60,000 nucleotides of DNA from Bolinopsis microptera (Eukaryota > Ctenophora > Tentaculata > Lobata > Bolinopsidae), in NCBI RefSeq assembly GCF_026151205.1, contig NC_087072.1:14672169-14732168 (forward strand). Direction: 5' to 3'. Positions 45,901-55,207 of this stretch are shown piece by piece. Both the position numbers and the translations under genes were made by a program. The notes beneath the pieces were generated by a model. The model did not search any database and had not been told where the DNA came from. It saw only the letters and a list, made by a program, of their open reading frames with translations. The first letter of the stretch is position 1. Every line of letters begins with the position of its first letter.

Positions 45901-46051
45901 TACTTATCCTGTTGTGTTGTGTTGGGTACGACAGTACATCATCGCCTGGCCCTCCCAGATTGGGTTTTAAGCCAACCAAGTCATAAAACTGCCGACCCTC
46001 CACAAGATTCGTGTTAGGGGCTTTAACCCTAGTGCTGTTTAAATTCATCAT
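42935..46051 (-). CDS. LINE ORF: endonuclease-reverse transcriptase, 1,038 aa, intact
   Basis: The N-terminal APE-type nuclease shows QEHR (about 104-107), GDLNAHL (216-222), SQIDYIL and GSDHR (308-312). The reverse transcriptase shows GDDGIAPEIL, FIDFKKAFDS (678-687), GVMQGDTLAPYLF and the catalytic FADD (787-790). The C-terminal part has YGSEAWT and HGYRRPGRP. All nuclease and polymerase residues expected for activity are present and there is no stop or frameshift over 3.1 kb, so this copy inserted recently. It resembles proteins often mislabelled craniofacial development protein 2 in invertebrate genomes. Many antisense frames in this interval are shadows of it. Confidence 0.92.
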   Translation of the reverse strand: MMNLNSTRVKAPNTNLVEGRQFYDLVGLKPNLGGPGDDVLSYPTQHNRISTEPEKKSSNSGSVVSCSRKTFIGTLNVRTVREQYKRIELASLFLGSRVAVLGVQEHRIVHEEEIKIQSFEKGVHLVTTPAWRNTRQAATGGVGFMLTKQAYKAVSLMKSFGKRIFLISFDGNPRLTVITVYSPTEAASNEEAEDFHEGLRSALGEVPAHHLLMVVGDLNAHLSRLNEEDSGWYWHRVSNRNGSLLRDTLLEGNLEATNHRFQKRPGKLWTYLSDGTLSKSQIDYILIRKKWRNSVKDTVVSNSFNSLGSDHRLVVSSVKLSLRKCQNAPRVVRYDYRLLKENKELQALYSVEVKNRFSMLLEEESSEQNDPTIQYGKLMDAVKATNHKLLKPIPRRQRNNPSQDPRVSERRRTLFQAKDAYHENPSEESREVVKECKDALAVSYKEVEEETLVSRIRRAEDAADRCKNKESWDLINDINGRKSKPCSLVDGGSAEGRLKSWKDHFTKLLGQPPSVPDQEIVIQTIHPQQDYIETGLFCREELAEARKQIKEGKAYGDDGIAPEILKRVDMDDLILEFCNSALVDGKIPDQWRQLNIVPVPKKGNLTKVDNYRGIALTSIVSKTLNRMILNRIKPAMEKILRINQNGFREGRSTTSHILCLRRILEGARDKNLTALLLFIDFKKAFDSIHRGILMKILLAYGIPEPIVRLIDAMYKDTMARVITEDGLTEAFLILDGVMQGDTLAPYLFVIVIDYVMTTALRGKDLGFTVNPRRSRRYPAVKMTDVDFADDLALTTDTAEQAQDLLLSVELAANSVGLHLNESKTKYIRVNLSESDSTVIKAASGQEIEQVDDFVYLGSRIMSAEKDFDVRKAKAWGACHQLKTTWKSGMRRDLKIRVFRATVEPVLLYGSEAWTISQSMTKRINGCYTRMLRMALNIRWPQIINNSDLYGNIPKPSAMIASRRMRLAGHVARHDDLLANQLLFWDPQHGYRRPGRPHLTFLDMLKKDTSLSCVEEIRSVMLDRDVWRGIVVARTKKPT

Positions 46052-46235
46052 AGTTGTTTTTCAAATAGCTAAATGACCCCATGGAGTCCCCTCCATGGTG
46101 GCAAATGGTCATTTCCCAAAGCCACGCTACCGGAACATTTGGGTTTGAACCGCAGGAACATCAACTTGAGTTGAACTTTTTATCAGACTTTAACCAATCG
46201 AACTGTCTGCTCAGGGTAAATGATGTGGTGAATTC

Positions 46236-46258
46236 TTCTTCTTCTTCTTCTTCTTCTC
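46236..46258. repeat. TTC microsatellite in the LINE 5' UTR
   Basis: About seven TTC triplets on the + strand (GAA on the LINE sense strand) within its 5' UTR. Confidence 0.7.
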
Positions 46259-47583
46259 CGACACTACCCGAAGGTAGCCACTCCTGTCCCTGAGCTAGGG
46301 GGGCTAGGGTGTCAGCATAAGCTAAACTTTTGCAGGAGCTAGCCCTCTCCCTGACTGCCCGTTACCCCGGGTATGGGGGGTCATCCTTTCCACCAGAGCG
46401 TGGTCCAATCATTTGGGTCGTAGTGGAAAGTCAGAGGATATAATGACCAACACCTCCAGCTGATGCTCCGCACCTCTCTTCTTCAGAGGCTAGGAGTTCG
46501 AGAGACAACTGACGTTCCTATCTTGTCTCTCCGGGGGTCAGCTATCTACCCGTCGCCCATCCTGATTCTTGCCTGGAGTTCACCACCATCCATCGTCCAG
46601 TATCCAGTCTTCACCACGTGGAGGCATCAGGAGGACTTGTTGCAGAGAGGCTAAGGTCGACTTATTCGACTAGGTACTGACAGGGGGGCACTAGCGGGGT
46701 ACCTCCGATTCACAGCCCTGGCTTTTATAGTGAGAGCACAGAACTGCTAGTCAGCGGTGATCTTTTTGATCACCTACGCATCTACAACCATTGGAAGACC
46801 AAAAAAGATACATATGTTGATACATATGTTGACTCATACTGGAGAGAAACACTATAAATGTGATATTTGTTCCTACTCTGCAAGACAAAATGGCCATCTC
46901 ACTGCTCACAAACGAACTCACACTGGTGAGAAACCTTACCCCTGTAGTTTGTGTGACTATAGCGCCAAAAAATCAAGTGATTTGAACAGACATATGCTGA
47001 CTCATACTAGATATAAACCCTTTAGAATTTGAATTAGAACGGTCAATTACATTTTGTTCCCACGTTTTGTCTTATACTGCAGAACAATATCATGATTACG
47101 ATTCCAATGAACTCCAAGCTTGACCGAAAAGTGGTCATCTTGCTCACACGATAGCCCGATCAGATTTGTGACCTTATTGTTGTGAATTGTATTGTGACTA
47201 TATAAGAGAAAACCAAGAGTGGTTTGATTTGATTGAATAATATGTACTATGTAGGGAAAGTTGAGGGGAAAATGTGAAATATCTTCTAGTTAGCAATATT
47301 AATAGCAGTAATTTGATCTAAAATATTTTATTGTCGTACGTTATATTTTTCTTGTTTATTTTTAATCGAATTCTGAAAGTCATACAAATATCTTGATATA
47401 ATAAATTTATCAATTTTGCCATTTGTTTCATCTAGCTGTTTCTTGGGAAATTAAAGATTTGTAAGCATGTTACAAATGTAGTTGTTGCTTTCACTTGCAG
47501 TTTAGAAAATTTAAATTGGCTTTGTGCAAGTTATGTCACTTACAACCCAAGATTATTTTTTATCGACATTATTTTTCTCAGAA

Positions 47584-49359
47584 ATGGCAAAACAAGAACC
47601 TGAAGAGTTGAATAGGGACAATCCTAAAACAGATATGAACGAGATCGAACAACCTGTTGCTAGCTCATCCTCTTGTGCATGTAAATTGGAGGATGGCTGC
47701 CCTGAATTTAGTAATGTTCCTTTCAAGACTGAACCAACTACAAATGAAGATATAAAGGAAGTGGGTAATATGAATTCCTGTAGGTTAGTCATAAATACTG
47801 AACCTGTAGACTGTAAAGAATTTCAATGTGATCTCTGTCAAGAGGCAGTCGATCAACCTAACTCATCTCTTTCTAATGTACAATCTGTCCCTGATCCTCT
47901 GAAGACCAACCCTCATAGCAATGTGGTTATCTCTCATTCTATTGGAAATACTAATCTTTCTGGGTCTGGCCTCAACTTAAAGAAGCGTATGTCAACTCAC
48001 CCTGGAGAGAAATCTGACACTGGCAGTTTGTGTGAATATAGGGCTAGCCAATCAAGCCAATTAAAGAAAGATATGTTAACTCATACTTTAGAGAACCCTT
48101 ATCCCTGCAGTTTGTGTGACTATAAAGCCAGCCAATCAAGCGATTTGAAGATACATATGTTGACTCACACTAGATATAGAGAGAAACCTTATCCCTGCAG
48201 TTTGTGTGACTATAAAGCCAGCCAATCAAGCGATTTGAAGATACATATGTTGACTCACACTGGAGAGAACCCTTATCCCTGTAGTATGTGTGACTATAAA
48301 GCCAGCCAATCAAGCGATTTGAAGATACATATGTTGACTCACACTAGATATAGAGAGAAACCTTATCCCTGCAGTTTGTGTGACTATAAAGCCAGCCAAT
48401 CAAGCGATTTGAAGATACATATGTTGACTCACACTGGAGAGAACCCTTATCCCTGTAGTATGTGTGACTATAAAGCCAGCCAATCAAGCGATTTGAAGAT
48501 ACATATGTTGACTCACACTAGATATAGAGAGAAACCTTATCCCTGCAGTTTGTGTGACTATAAAGCCAGCCAATCAAGCGATTTGAAGATACATATGTTG
48601 ACTCACACTGGAGAGAAACCTTATCCATGTAGTATGTGTGACTATAGGGCTAACCAATCAAGCGATTTAAAGAGACATATGTTTACTCATACTGGAGAAA
48701 AACCTTATAAATGCGATATTTGTAGCTACTCTGCAAGACTAAATTCTCATCTTACTGCTCACAAACGAACTCACACTGGAGAAAAACCTTACCCCTGCAG
48801 TTTGTGTGGCTATAGGGCCAACAGATCAAGCGATTTGAAGTCACATATGTTTACTCACACTGGTGAGAGACCGCACAAGTGTGATATTTGTAACTACTCT
48901 GCTGCAAGTAAAAGTTCTCTGGTGATTCACAAACGAACTCACACTGGAGAGAAACCTTACCCTTGTAGTTTGTGTGACTATAGGGCTGGACAACAAAGCC
49001 AATTAAAGAAACATATGGTGACTCATACTGGAGAGAAACCTTATAAATGTGATATTTGTTCATACTCTGCAAGACAAAATGGCCATCTCACTGCTCACAA
49101 ACGAACTCACACTGGTGAGAAACCTTACCCCTGTAGTTTGTGTAACTACAGGGCCAAAAAATCAAGCGATTTGAACAGACATATGCTGACTCATACTAGA
49201 TATAAACCTTTAGAATTTGAATTAGAACGGTCAATTAAATTTTGTTCCCACGTCTTGTCTTATACTGCAAAACAATATCACGATTACGTTTCCAATGAAC
49301 TCCAAGCTTTACCGAAAAGTGGTCATCTTGCTCACACGGTAGCCCGATCAGATTTGTGA
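47584..49359 (+). CDS. ZF10: chimeric C2H2 zinc-finger protein, 13 fingers
   Basis: 591 aa from the ATG after TTTTTCTCAG. The start is type I (MAKQEPEELNRDNPKTDMNE) and the body type II, so it is a subtype hybrid. FKTEP is kept, but the second SUMO-type lysine is lost (INTEP). Thirteen fingers; six come from three tandem copies of a 174-bp two-finger unit (48091-48612) with alternating TGENP and TRYREKP linkers. One base is missing in the KPFRI codons near 49208, so the frame runs on for about 48 residues into the fossil type I tail, ending HLAHTVARSDL at 49359. Confidence 0.88.
   Translation: MAKQEPEELNRDNPKTDMNEIEQPVASSSSCACKLEDGCPEFSNVPFKTEPTTNEDIKEVGNMNSCRLVINTEPVDCKEFQCDLCQEAVDQPNSSLSNVQSVPDPLKTNPHSNVVISHSIGNTNLSGSGLNLKKRMSTHPGEKSDTGSLCEYRASQSSQLKKDMLTHTLENPYPCSLCDYKASQSSDLKIHMLTHTRYREKPYPCSLCDYKASQSSDLKIHMLTHTGENPYPCSMCDYKASQSSDLKIHMLTHTRYREKPYPCSLCDYKASQSSDLKIHMLTHTGENPYPCSMCDYKASQSSDLKIHMLTHTRYREKPYPCSLCDYKASQSSDLKIHMLTHTGEKPYPCSMCDYRANQSSDLKRHMFTHTGEKPYKCDICSYSARLNSHLTAHKRTHTGEKPYPCSLCGYRANRSSDLKSHMFTHTGERPHKCDICNYSAASKSSLVIHKRTHTGEKPYPCSLCDYRAGQQSQLKKHMVTHTGEKPYKCDICSYSARQNGHLTAHKRTHTGEKPYPCSLCNYRAKKSSDLNRHMLTHTRYKPLEFELERSIKFCSHVLSYTAKQYHDYVSNELQALPKSGHLAHTVARSDL
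48091..48612 (+). repeat. Three tandem 174-bp two-finger units
   Basis: Units start at 48091, 48265 and 48439 and are almost identical. Each encodes two fingers with the same helix (SQSSDLKIH), the second after a TRYREKP linker. ZF2 and ZF9 have the unit once. Confidence 0.92.
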
Positions 49360-50258
49360 CCATATTGTTGTGAATTGTATTGTGACTATATGGACACGTT
49401 CATTGAAGTTTGAGGATATTGGTAAATATTAGTGACCCTACTGAATGGCACGATGATGTAAAATGTGTCACACTATGAAACTATATAAACCCTCTAACCC
49501 TAAGATAATCGTTTCATCCTCTAGATAAACTTTGTCGCATAACGATATCTTTATCAGACGATAAGATATCGCTTAAATGCGGCCGGCAGTGAGTTGTAAA
49601 CTTTGTCACACTATAAAAACGTGACGGAGTTTATATGGACCCCTTGTTGCCGTATTTGACCAAATTTTCGAATTTCCAATTCATAGAATAGCTGTATATG
49701 ACTATTATCTACATATTTAGCGACTTTTTTCCTTAAATGGTAGCACCATGTAAACTCCGTCACACATTTAAGAAATTTATATGAGGGATGTTTATGACAT
49801 CCTGACAAGAAATGCCGAATAGTCTAGCATTATTTTGTGAGCTGAATGTGTTTGGAATTGTTCACATATTTCATTGTTATAGGCAGATACAAATACAGAA
49901 GGCAGAAATAGGTAAATTTAGTCACATAAATTTGTATGATATCTCAACATGTGTGAAATTGAGTAAATATTAGTATACCAACTTAAAAACCCTATATTAC
50001 GTACTATGGATCAATTAACAATATTTCAACCATACGCCGGTCATATAAATTATTATATGGCAGTGATATGTTAACATTGGATAAATTTCAACACCTGAAC
50101 AGGGTAAAAATTTGTAAATTTCGTCACAAAAAAAATATTATAACTTTATTTGCTCCGTGTTGGCAAAATAACTAATTTATCGACTGTATAGTGATGGTGA
50201 TAAAGTAACATTATATACTAATTGAGGTATGATTCTTCAAAATAGGGGCAAGAAATGT

Positions 50259-51055
50259 AAATTTCGGGGGGGAATGCAACGTCAATTAATGTCAGTATTC
50301 CATAAAAACCCCAAACTGACATTGACATTAATTGACATTAATTGACATTAATTGACATTAATTGACATTAATTGACATTAATTGACATTAATTGACATTA
50401 TTCGATAAATATTCAAGATATTCACGTCTATGTAAGTTAGATCGGTTCAAAAAAACAAAATGTCCTTAAATAATTATGAATATGTTCTTATCTGTTGATC
50501 CTTAGGTTCAAAGACCACCAAAAAAATTTCAGCTTCCAACTCTTCCATCTTCGGTCCCCACCGGCCACGCCCATATTTTATTGGTTTCTTATACAGGTAA
50601 AATATCTAGAATCGGCTTTTTTAGTATGAAGGAGTAATGTTAGCTGTTCAAGATTCGTTATTCAAAAATAAATGTCATGAAGGCATTTCGTTTAATGTGG
50701 GTTTTAAGTTCTGATGATGTTGAGAACCACGCCCTTGGATGGCCACGCCCATTTAAGAAAATTAAATTTCGGGAAACCGTATTATTTTAGTTTTATTGTT
50801 TAATGATCTGAATTTTTTCACATTTCACATTTCCATATGTGATAGTAGTGAATAAATTGATGATATAAACGTTCTAAAGTGCTAAAAATATGGTAGAACT
50901 ACATAATCTCTGGTCGAAAAATATCGTGTCAATTAATGTCAGTATTCCAAAATTTTGCAAAACTGACATTGACATTAATTGACATTAATTGACATTAATT
51001 GACATTAATTGACATTAATTGACATTAATTGACGTTGCATTCCCCCCAAATTTCG
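50259..51055. mobile_element. Nested 781-bp element with ATTGACATTA arrays (element 6)
   Basis: Inserted in a GTAAATTTCGTCACA motif of element 5. The 8-bp duplication AAATTTCG (50259-50266, 51048-51055) is exact. The inverted ends are GGGGGGAATGCAACGTCAAT and complement. Two arrays of ATTGACATTA (about eight copies at 50322-50400 and six at 50965-51033) share the same strand orientation next to CAGTATTCC. An 8-bp duplication suggests hAT-type mobilisation. Confidence 0.85.
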
Positions 51056-51059
51056 TCAC

Positions 51060-51680
51060 ATCAGCCATTGCATGAGTTAGGTAGATTTTCTTTCATATCA
51101 CTGGCCTTATTATAGTTGGAATGGATTTATACAGGAAATATAGAAACCCATGCCCATTTTTCATCACATTGAAATTATACTGTTGGGGCAGGAAAAGTAA
51201 ATTTCGTCACATTTCGGTAGATTAGTGATATCAAACTCAGCATTGTTAAACTTGAGTTCTGATTTGCTGAAAAATAACCTACCAATAATTCCTGGAAGAA
51301 TATTGAATTCTAATTGGGGTATGGTTCTTCAAAATAGGGTCAAGAAATGTAAATTTCGTCACATACGTCATTGTAAAATGTAGATACATTTTCTTTCACA
51401 TCAACAGTCCTAATTATAGTTTGAAATGATTATATCAGAGATAAAGGAAATATAGAAACCCATGCCCATTTTTCATCACATTGAAATTATACTTTTGGGG
51501 CAGGAAAAGTGAATTTCGTCACATTTCGGTAACTTAGTAAAATTAAACTCAGAATTGTTAAACTTGAGTTCTGATTTGCTCAATAATAACCTACTAATAA
51601 TTCCTGGAAGAATATTGAATTCTAATCGAGGCATGTTTCTTCAAAATAGGGTCAAGAAATGTAAATTTCGTCACATCAGC
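51060..51680. repeat. Two tandem copies of a 310-320 bp unit in element 5
   Basis: Both copies contain CCCATGCCCATTTTTCATCA, GGGGCAGGAAAAGT, GTTAAACTTGAGTTCTGATT and TTCCTGGAAGAATATTGAAT in order (51060-51360 and 51361-51680). A partial copy precedes element 6 at 50220-50258. Confidence 0.8.
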
Positions 51681-51727
51681 CATTGCATTAGTTAGATAGA
51701 TTTTCTTTCATTACATCAACTGCCCTT

Positions 51728-53018
51728 ATTATTATTGTGACAATTTTTACATCAACTGCTCTTAACTTGAATCAGCTCTATCCGTGCATCGTCCTTATAT
51801 ACAGTTTTCCCGCCTTCCAAACCAAAATCAGATATAAATGATTTCGGCAATTCACCCAGAATTTTAAATTCCATATAATGTGACAGAATTTACATCGTTT
51901 CCCAATAAGTGCATGTATTTGCTAACTTTTCAAAACAACATATTTTAGGGCTATGATTGGTAGAAGAACCATCAAATAATGATTTGAAAGGGTTTTGAGG
52001 ACACCTCACAGTAGAAAAGAGGTATCGTATTCTGAGTGTGACAAAGTTTACGAAATATTACCTTAAAACCGTTCGATCCCTGCCATTTAGCCAAATGTTG
52101 TATCATAATTGTTAGAATGACCTAATCTACTATATTTTAAACCAAAAAATGCTAATTGGGCAGCTATGGTTAACACAGTCACAAAAATGTGACATTTTTT
52201 ACATTATAGTGCCTAAAAACAATAAATTGTATTTCTGAGCCGTGTATATGGAAGTATGGGCCACGTGGCTAATGTCCAGAACTTCTGAACACGCTATTTT
52301 TTTTTGGTTTACCAATATCCTTAAACTTCAACATGAACGTGTCCATTTACGATTTCATATCATTTTGTGACAATGTTTACATCAACTGCCCTATACTTCA
52401 ATCAACTGTATCCGTGTATTGTCCTCATATAGAGTTTTCCCGCCTTCCAAACCAAAATCAGATATAAATGATTTCGGAAATTCACCCAGAATTTCAAATT
52501 CCATATAATGTGACAGAATTTACATAATTTCCCAATAGCCAAGTGCATGTATTTGTTAACTTTTCAAAACAACATATTTTAGGGCTATGATTGGCAGAAG
52601 AACTATCAAATAATGAGTTGAAAGGGTTTTGAGGACAACTCACAGTAGAAAAGAGGTCTCGTATTCTGAGTGTGACAAAGTTTACGAAATGTTGCCTTAA
52701 AGCCGTTCGATCACTGCCCTTTAGGCCTACATTGTATCATAATTGTTAGATTGACCTAATCTACTATATTTTAGACCAAAAAATGCTAATTGGGCAGCTA
52801 TGGTAAACAATGTCCCAAAAATGTGACATTTTTTACATAATAGTGCCTAAGAGCAATACATTTTATTTTTGAGCAGTGCATATGGGAGTATGGGTCACGT
52901 GGCTAATGTTCAGAACTTATGAACACGCTAGATTAATATATGTTAAAATTAAACCACTATCGTCAAAAACGCTGTTTTAGAAATTTACCAATTTCCTCAA
53001 ACTTCAATGAACGTGTCC
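51728..53018. repeat. Tandem duplication of the right end of element 5
   Basis: 51728-52346 and 52362-53018 are similar throughout (GTGACAAT.TTTACATCAACTG, CCCGCCTTCCAAACCAAAAT, AAGTTTACGAAAT.TT.CCTT). The first copy ends with its own inverted-repeat end. Confidence 0.8.
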
Positions 53019-53397
53019 ATATACGAGAAAACCAAGAGTGATTTGATTTGATTGAATATGTACTATGTAGGGAGAGTTGAGGCAAAATGTGAAATATCTG
53101 CTAGTTAGCGATATTGATAGCAGCAATTTGATCTAAAATATTTTATTCTCGTACTTTATATTTTTCTTGTTTATTTTTAATCAAATTCTGAACGTCATAC
53201 AAATATCTTGATATAATAAATTTATCAATTTTGCCATTTGTTTCATCTAGCTGTTTCTTGGGAAATTCAAGATTTGCAAGCATATTATAAATGTAGTTGT
53301 TGCTTTCACTTGCAGTTTAGAAAATTTAAATTGGATTTGTCCAAGTTATGTCACTTAAACCCAAGATTATTTTTTATCGACATTATTTTTCTCAGAA

Positions 53398-54813
53398 ATG
53401 GCGGAACAAGAACCTGAAGAGTTGAATTGGGACAATCCTAAAACAGAGATGAAAGAGATCGAACAACCTGCTGCGAGCTCATCATTTTGTGCATGTAAAT
53501 TGGAGGATGGCTGCCCTGAATTTAGTAATGAGCCCTTCAAGACTGAACCTTCTACAGATGAAGATATAAAGGAAGTGGGTAATATGAATTCCTGTAGCTT
53601 AGTCATAAAAACTGAACCTATGGACTGCAAACAATTTCAATGTGATCTTTGTCAAGAGTCAGTAGATCATTCCAGTTCACTCTGTTCTGACGGGGAATGT
53701 GTCCCTGATCCTCTGAAGACCAACCCTCATATTATATGTAAACGCTCATCTGGACAAAGTGAACATCTTACCACTCATAAACGAACTCATAATAGAGAAA
53801 AACCTTATCCTTGTAGCTTGTGTGACTATAGAGCTAAAAGATCAAACGATTTGAAGATACATATGTTGACTCACACTGGAGAGAAACCTTATCCCTGTAG
53901 TTTGTGTGACTATAGAGCTAAAAGATCAAGCAATTTGAGGGTACATATGTTTGCTCATACTGGAAAAAATCCTCACAAGTGTGATATCTGTAGCTATTCC
54001 GCTGAAATTAAAAGTAAACTGGTGATTCACAAACGAACACACACTGGAGAAAAACCTTACCCCTGTAGTTTGTGTGATTATAGGGCTAATCAATCAAGCT
54101 TATTGAAGGTACATATGTTAACTCACACTGGAGAGAAACCTTATCCATGTAGTTTGTGTGACTATAGGGCTACTCAATCAAGCTTATTGAAGAGACATAT
54201 GTTGACTCACACTGGAGAGAAACCTTACCCCTGTAGTTTGTGTGACTATAGGGCTACTCAATCAAGCTTATTGAAGAGACATATGTTGACGCACACTGGA
54301 GAGAAACCTTATCCATGTAGTTTGTGTGACTATAGGGCTAATCAATCAAGTATATTGAAGGTACATATGTTGACTCACACTGGAGAAAAACCTCACAAGT
54401 GTGATATTTGTTACTACTCTGCTGCAACTAAAAGTAATCTGATGAGTCACAAACGAACGCACTCTAGCTCTGGAAAAAAACCTTACAAGTGTGATATCTG
54501 TAGCTACCCAGCTGCAACTAAAAGTATCCTGGTGACTCACAAACGAAAACACGATGGAGAGAATCTTTACCAATGCAGTAAATCCACCAGTTTAAAGACA
54601 AATATGTCGACTCATAGTCAAACTGAAATACATTTCAAATGTGAATTATGCGAATTTACAGCGGAAACGGAAAGTCTTCTTGTTGCTCACAAAAAGAACC
54701 ACCCAGATTTGCGACCGTTTGGCTGTGAAATTTACTGTGGCTATACAGGCAAAACGAAAAGTGATTTAATCGAACATATTTGGAAGGTGCATGGTCGACT
54801 AGACATCAAATGA
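53398..54813 (+). CDS. ZF11: type I C2H2 zinc-finger protein
   Basis: 471 aa, no defects, from the ATG after TTTTTCTCAG. The N-terminal region has PKTEMKEIEQP, FKTEP and IKTEP motifs, then a degenerate IICKR..H unit. Nine canonical fingers follow, including two identical CSLCDYRATQSSLLKRH fingers in a row. A linker is lengthened to HSSSGKKP. Next come the cysteine-poor remnant, CELCEFTAETESLLVAH, and CEIYCGYTGKTKSDLIEH, ending VHGRLDIK. It is the only intact member of the ZF3/ZF8/ZF11 group, so it is the best reference for their ancestral start. Confidence 0.92.
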   Translation: MAEQEPEELNWDNPKTEMKEIEQPAASSSFCACKLEDGCPEFSNEPFKTEPSTDEDIKEVGNMNSCSLVIKTEPMDCKQFQCDLCQESVDHSSSLCSDGECVPDPLKTNPHIICKRSSGQSEHLTTHKRTHNREKPYPCSLCDYRAKRSNDLKIHMLTHTGEKPYPCSLCDYRAKRSSNLRVHMFAHTGKNPHKCDICSYSAEIKSKLVIHKRTHTGEKPYPCSLCDYRANQSSLLKVHMLTHTGEKPYPCSLCDYRATQSSLLKRHMLTHTGEKPYPCSLCDYRATQSSLLKRHMLTHTGEKPYPCSLCDYRANQSSILKVHMLTHTGEKPHKCDICYYSAATKSNLMSHKRTHSSSGKKPYKCDICSYPAATKSILVTHKRKHDGENLYQCSKSTSLKTNMSTHSQTEIHFKCELCEFTAETESLLVAHKKNHPDLRPFGCEIYCGYTGKTKSDLIEHIWKVHGRLDIK

Positions 54814-55201
54814 ATTGTTATCTACAAAATTATATCTTACGTACAACTTTATGACTTTACATAATTTAAATTATTAAAAGTGCTGCCCGATCATCTATAA
54901 CATTAGCTTGAAATGACGAGGTATAACTATAAAGATGAAAATTAACCTATACTCAGTACATCATTAAATTGGTTGTCATGATTGTACTTAAAGCACAGAT
55001 TAGCTTTACAATTGAATGGAATGTTTCTTGTTTTATCAATATCTTCACAAATTGTCTTGTTCTTTTCCCAGTTGCTGTATTTATTGATCGTTTCCCAGCT
55101 CCCATATTTTACTCACCAATGCACTGTATGTTTACTATTATAAAGCCTATAATAATTTCAATACTCCCCATTCTTAAGGTAAATAAGTAATATATGAACT
55201 A

Positions 55202-55207
55202 AATAAA
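55202..55207 (+). terminator. Poly(A) signal after ZF11
   Basis: AATAAA about 390 nt after the stop, as after ZF3 and ZF8. Confidence 0.45.

Larger units (their letters stand above)
42925..46803 (-). mobile_element. Full-length LINE (APE endonuclease, reverse transcriptase), RTE-like
   Basis: Flanked by a 10-bp duplication AAAGATACAT (42915-42924 and 46804-46813), as made by target-primed insertion. The minus-strand element has a 5' UTR of about 750 bp (46052-46803), one long ORF, and almost no 3' UTR: the TAA stop runs into a short AAGTCAGT-type tail. A one-ORF layout with a repeat tail is typical of RTE-related LINEs. The clade is my inference. Confidence 0.85.
41757..47032 (+). pseudogene. 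ZF9: type II zinc-finger gene split by a LINE
   Basis: 41757-42938 encodes MAEQKPKEVCKDNH, FKTEP and IKTEP, seven full fingers and the start of an eighth, then stops within the LINE. The gene resumes at about 46814 with HMLTHTGEKHYKCDICSYSA, one more finger and HTRYKPFRI, ending at 47032. The two parts would make about ten fingers like ZF2. The break is clean and the flanking halves are otherwise open, so the insertion is recent. Confidence 0.88.
49388..53022. mobile_element. 3.6-kb inverted-repeat element filled with GTAAATTTCGTCACA motifs (element 5)
   Basis: The ends GGACACGTTCATTGAAGTTT (49392) and the complement (to 53018) match over about 37 bp with one mismatch. The flank ATAT (or TA) is repeated, and other copies of the site read GACTATATAAGAGAAAACC without a break. 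GTAAATTTCGTCACA-type motifs face right in the left part (50112, 51196, 51348, 51508, 51660) and are inverted as TGTGACAAAGTTTAC in the right part (51732, 51878, 52037, 52187, 52366, 52510, 52671, 52823). An extra copy of the right end lies at about 52310-52346. Non-coding. Confidence 0.83.

Noticed and set aside
43415-45986. Several + strand open frames of 60-219 codons in this interval
   Set aside because: They are antisense shadows of the intact LINE ORF on the minus strand and show no independent family features.
50322-51033. Regularly repeated ATTGACATTA arrays resembling a CRISPR array
   Set aside because: The repeats are tandem with no unique spacers, lie in an element with 8-bp target duplication, and the DNA is from an animal.
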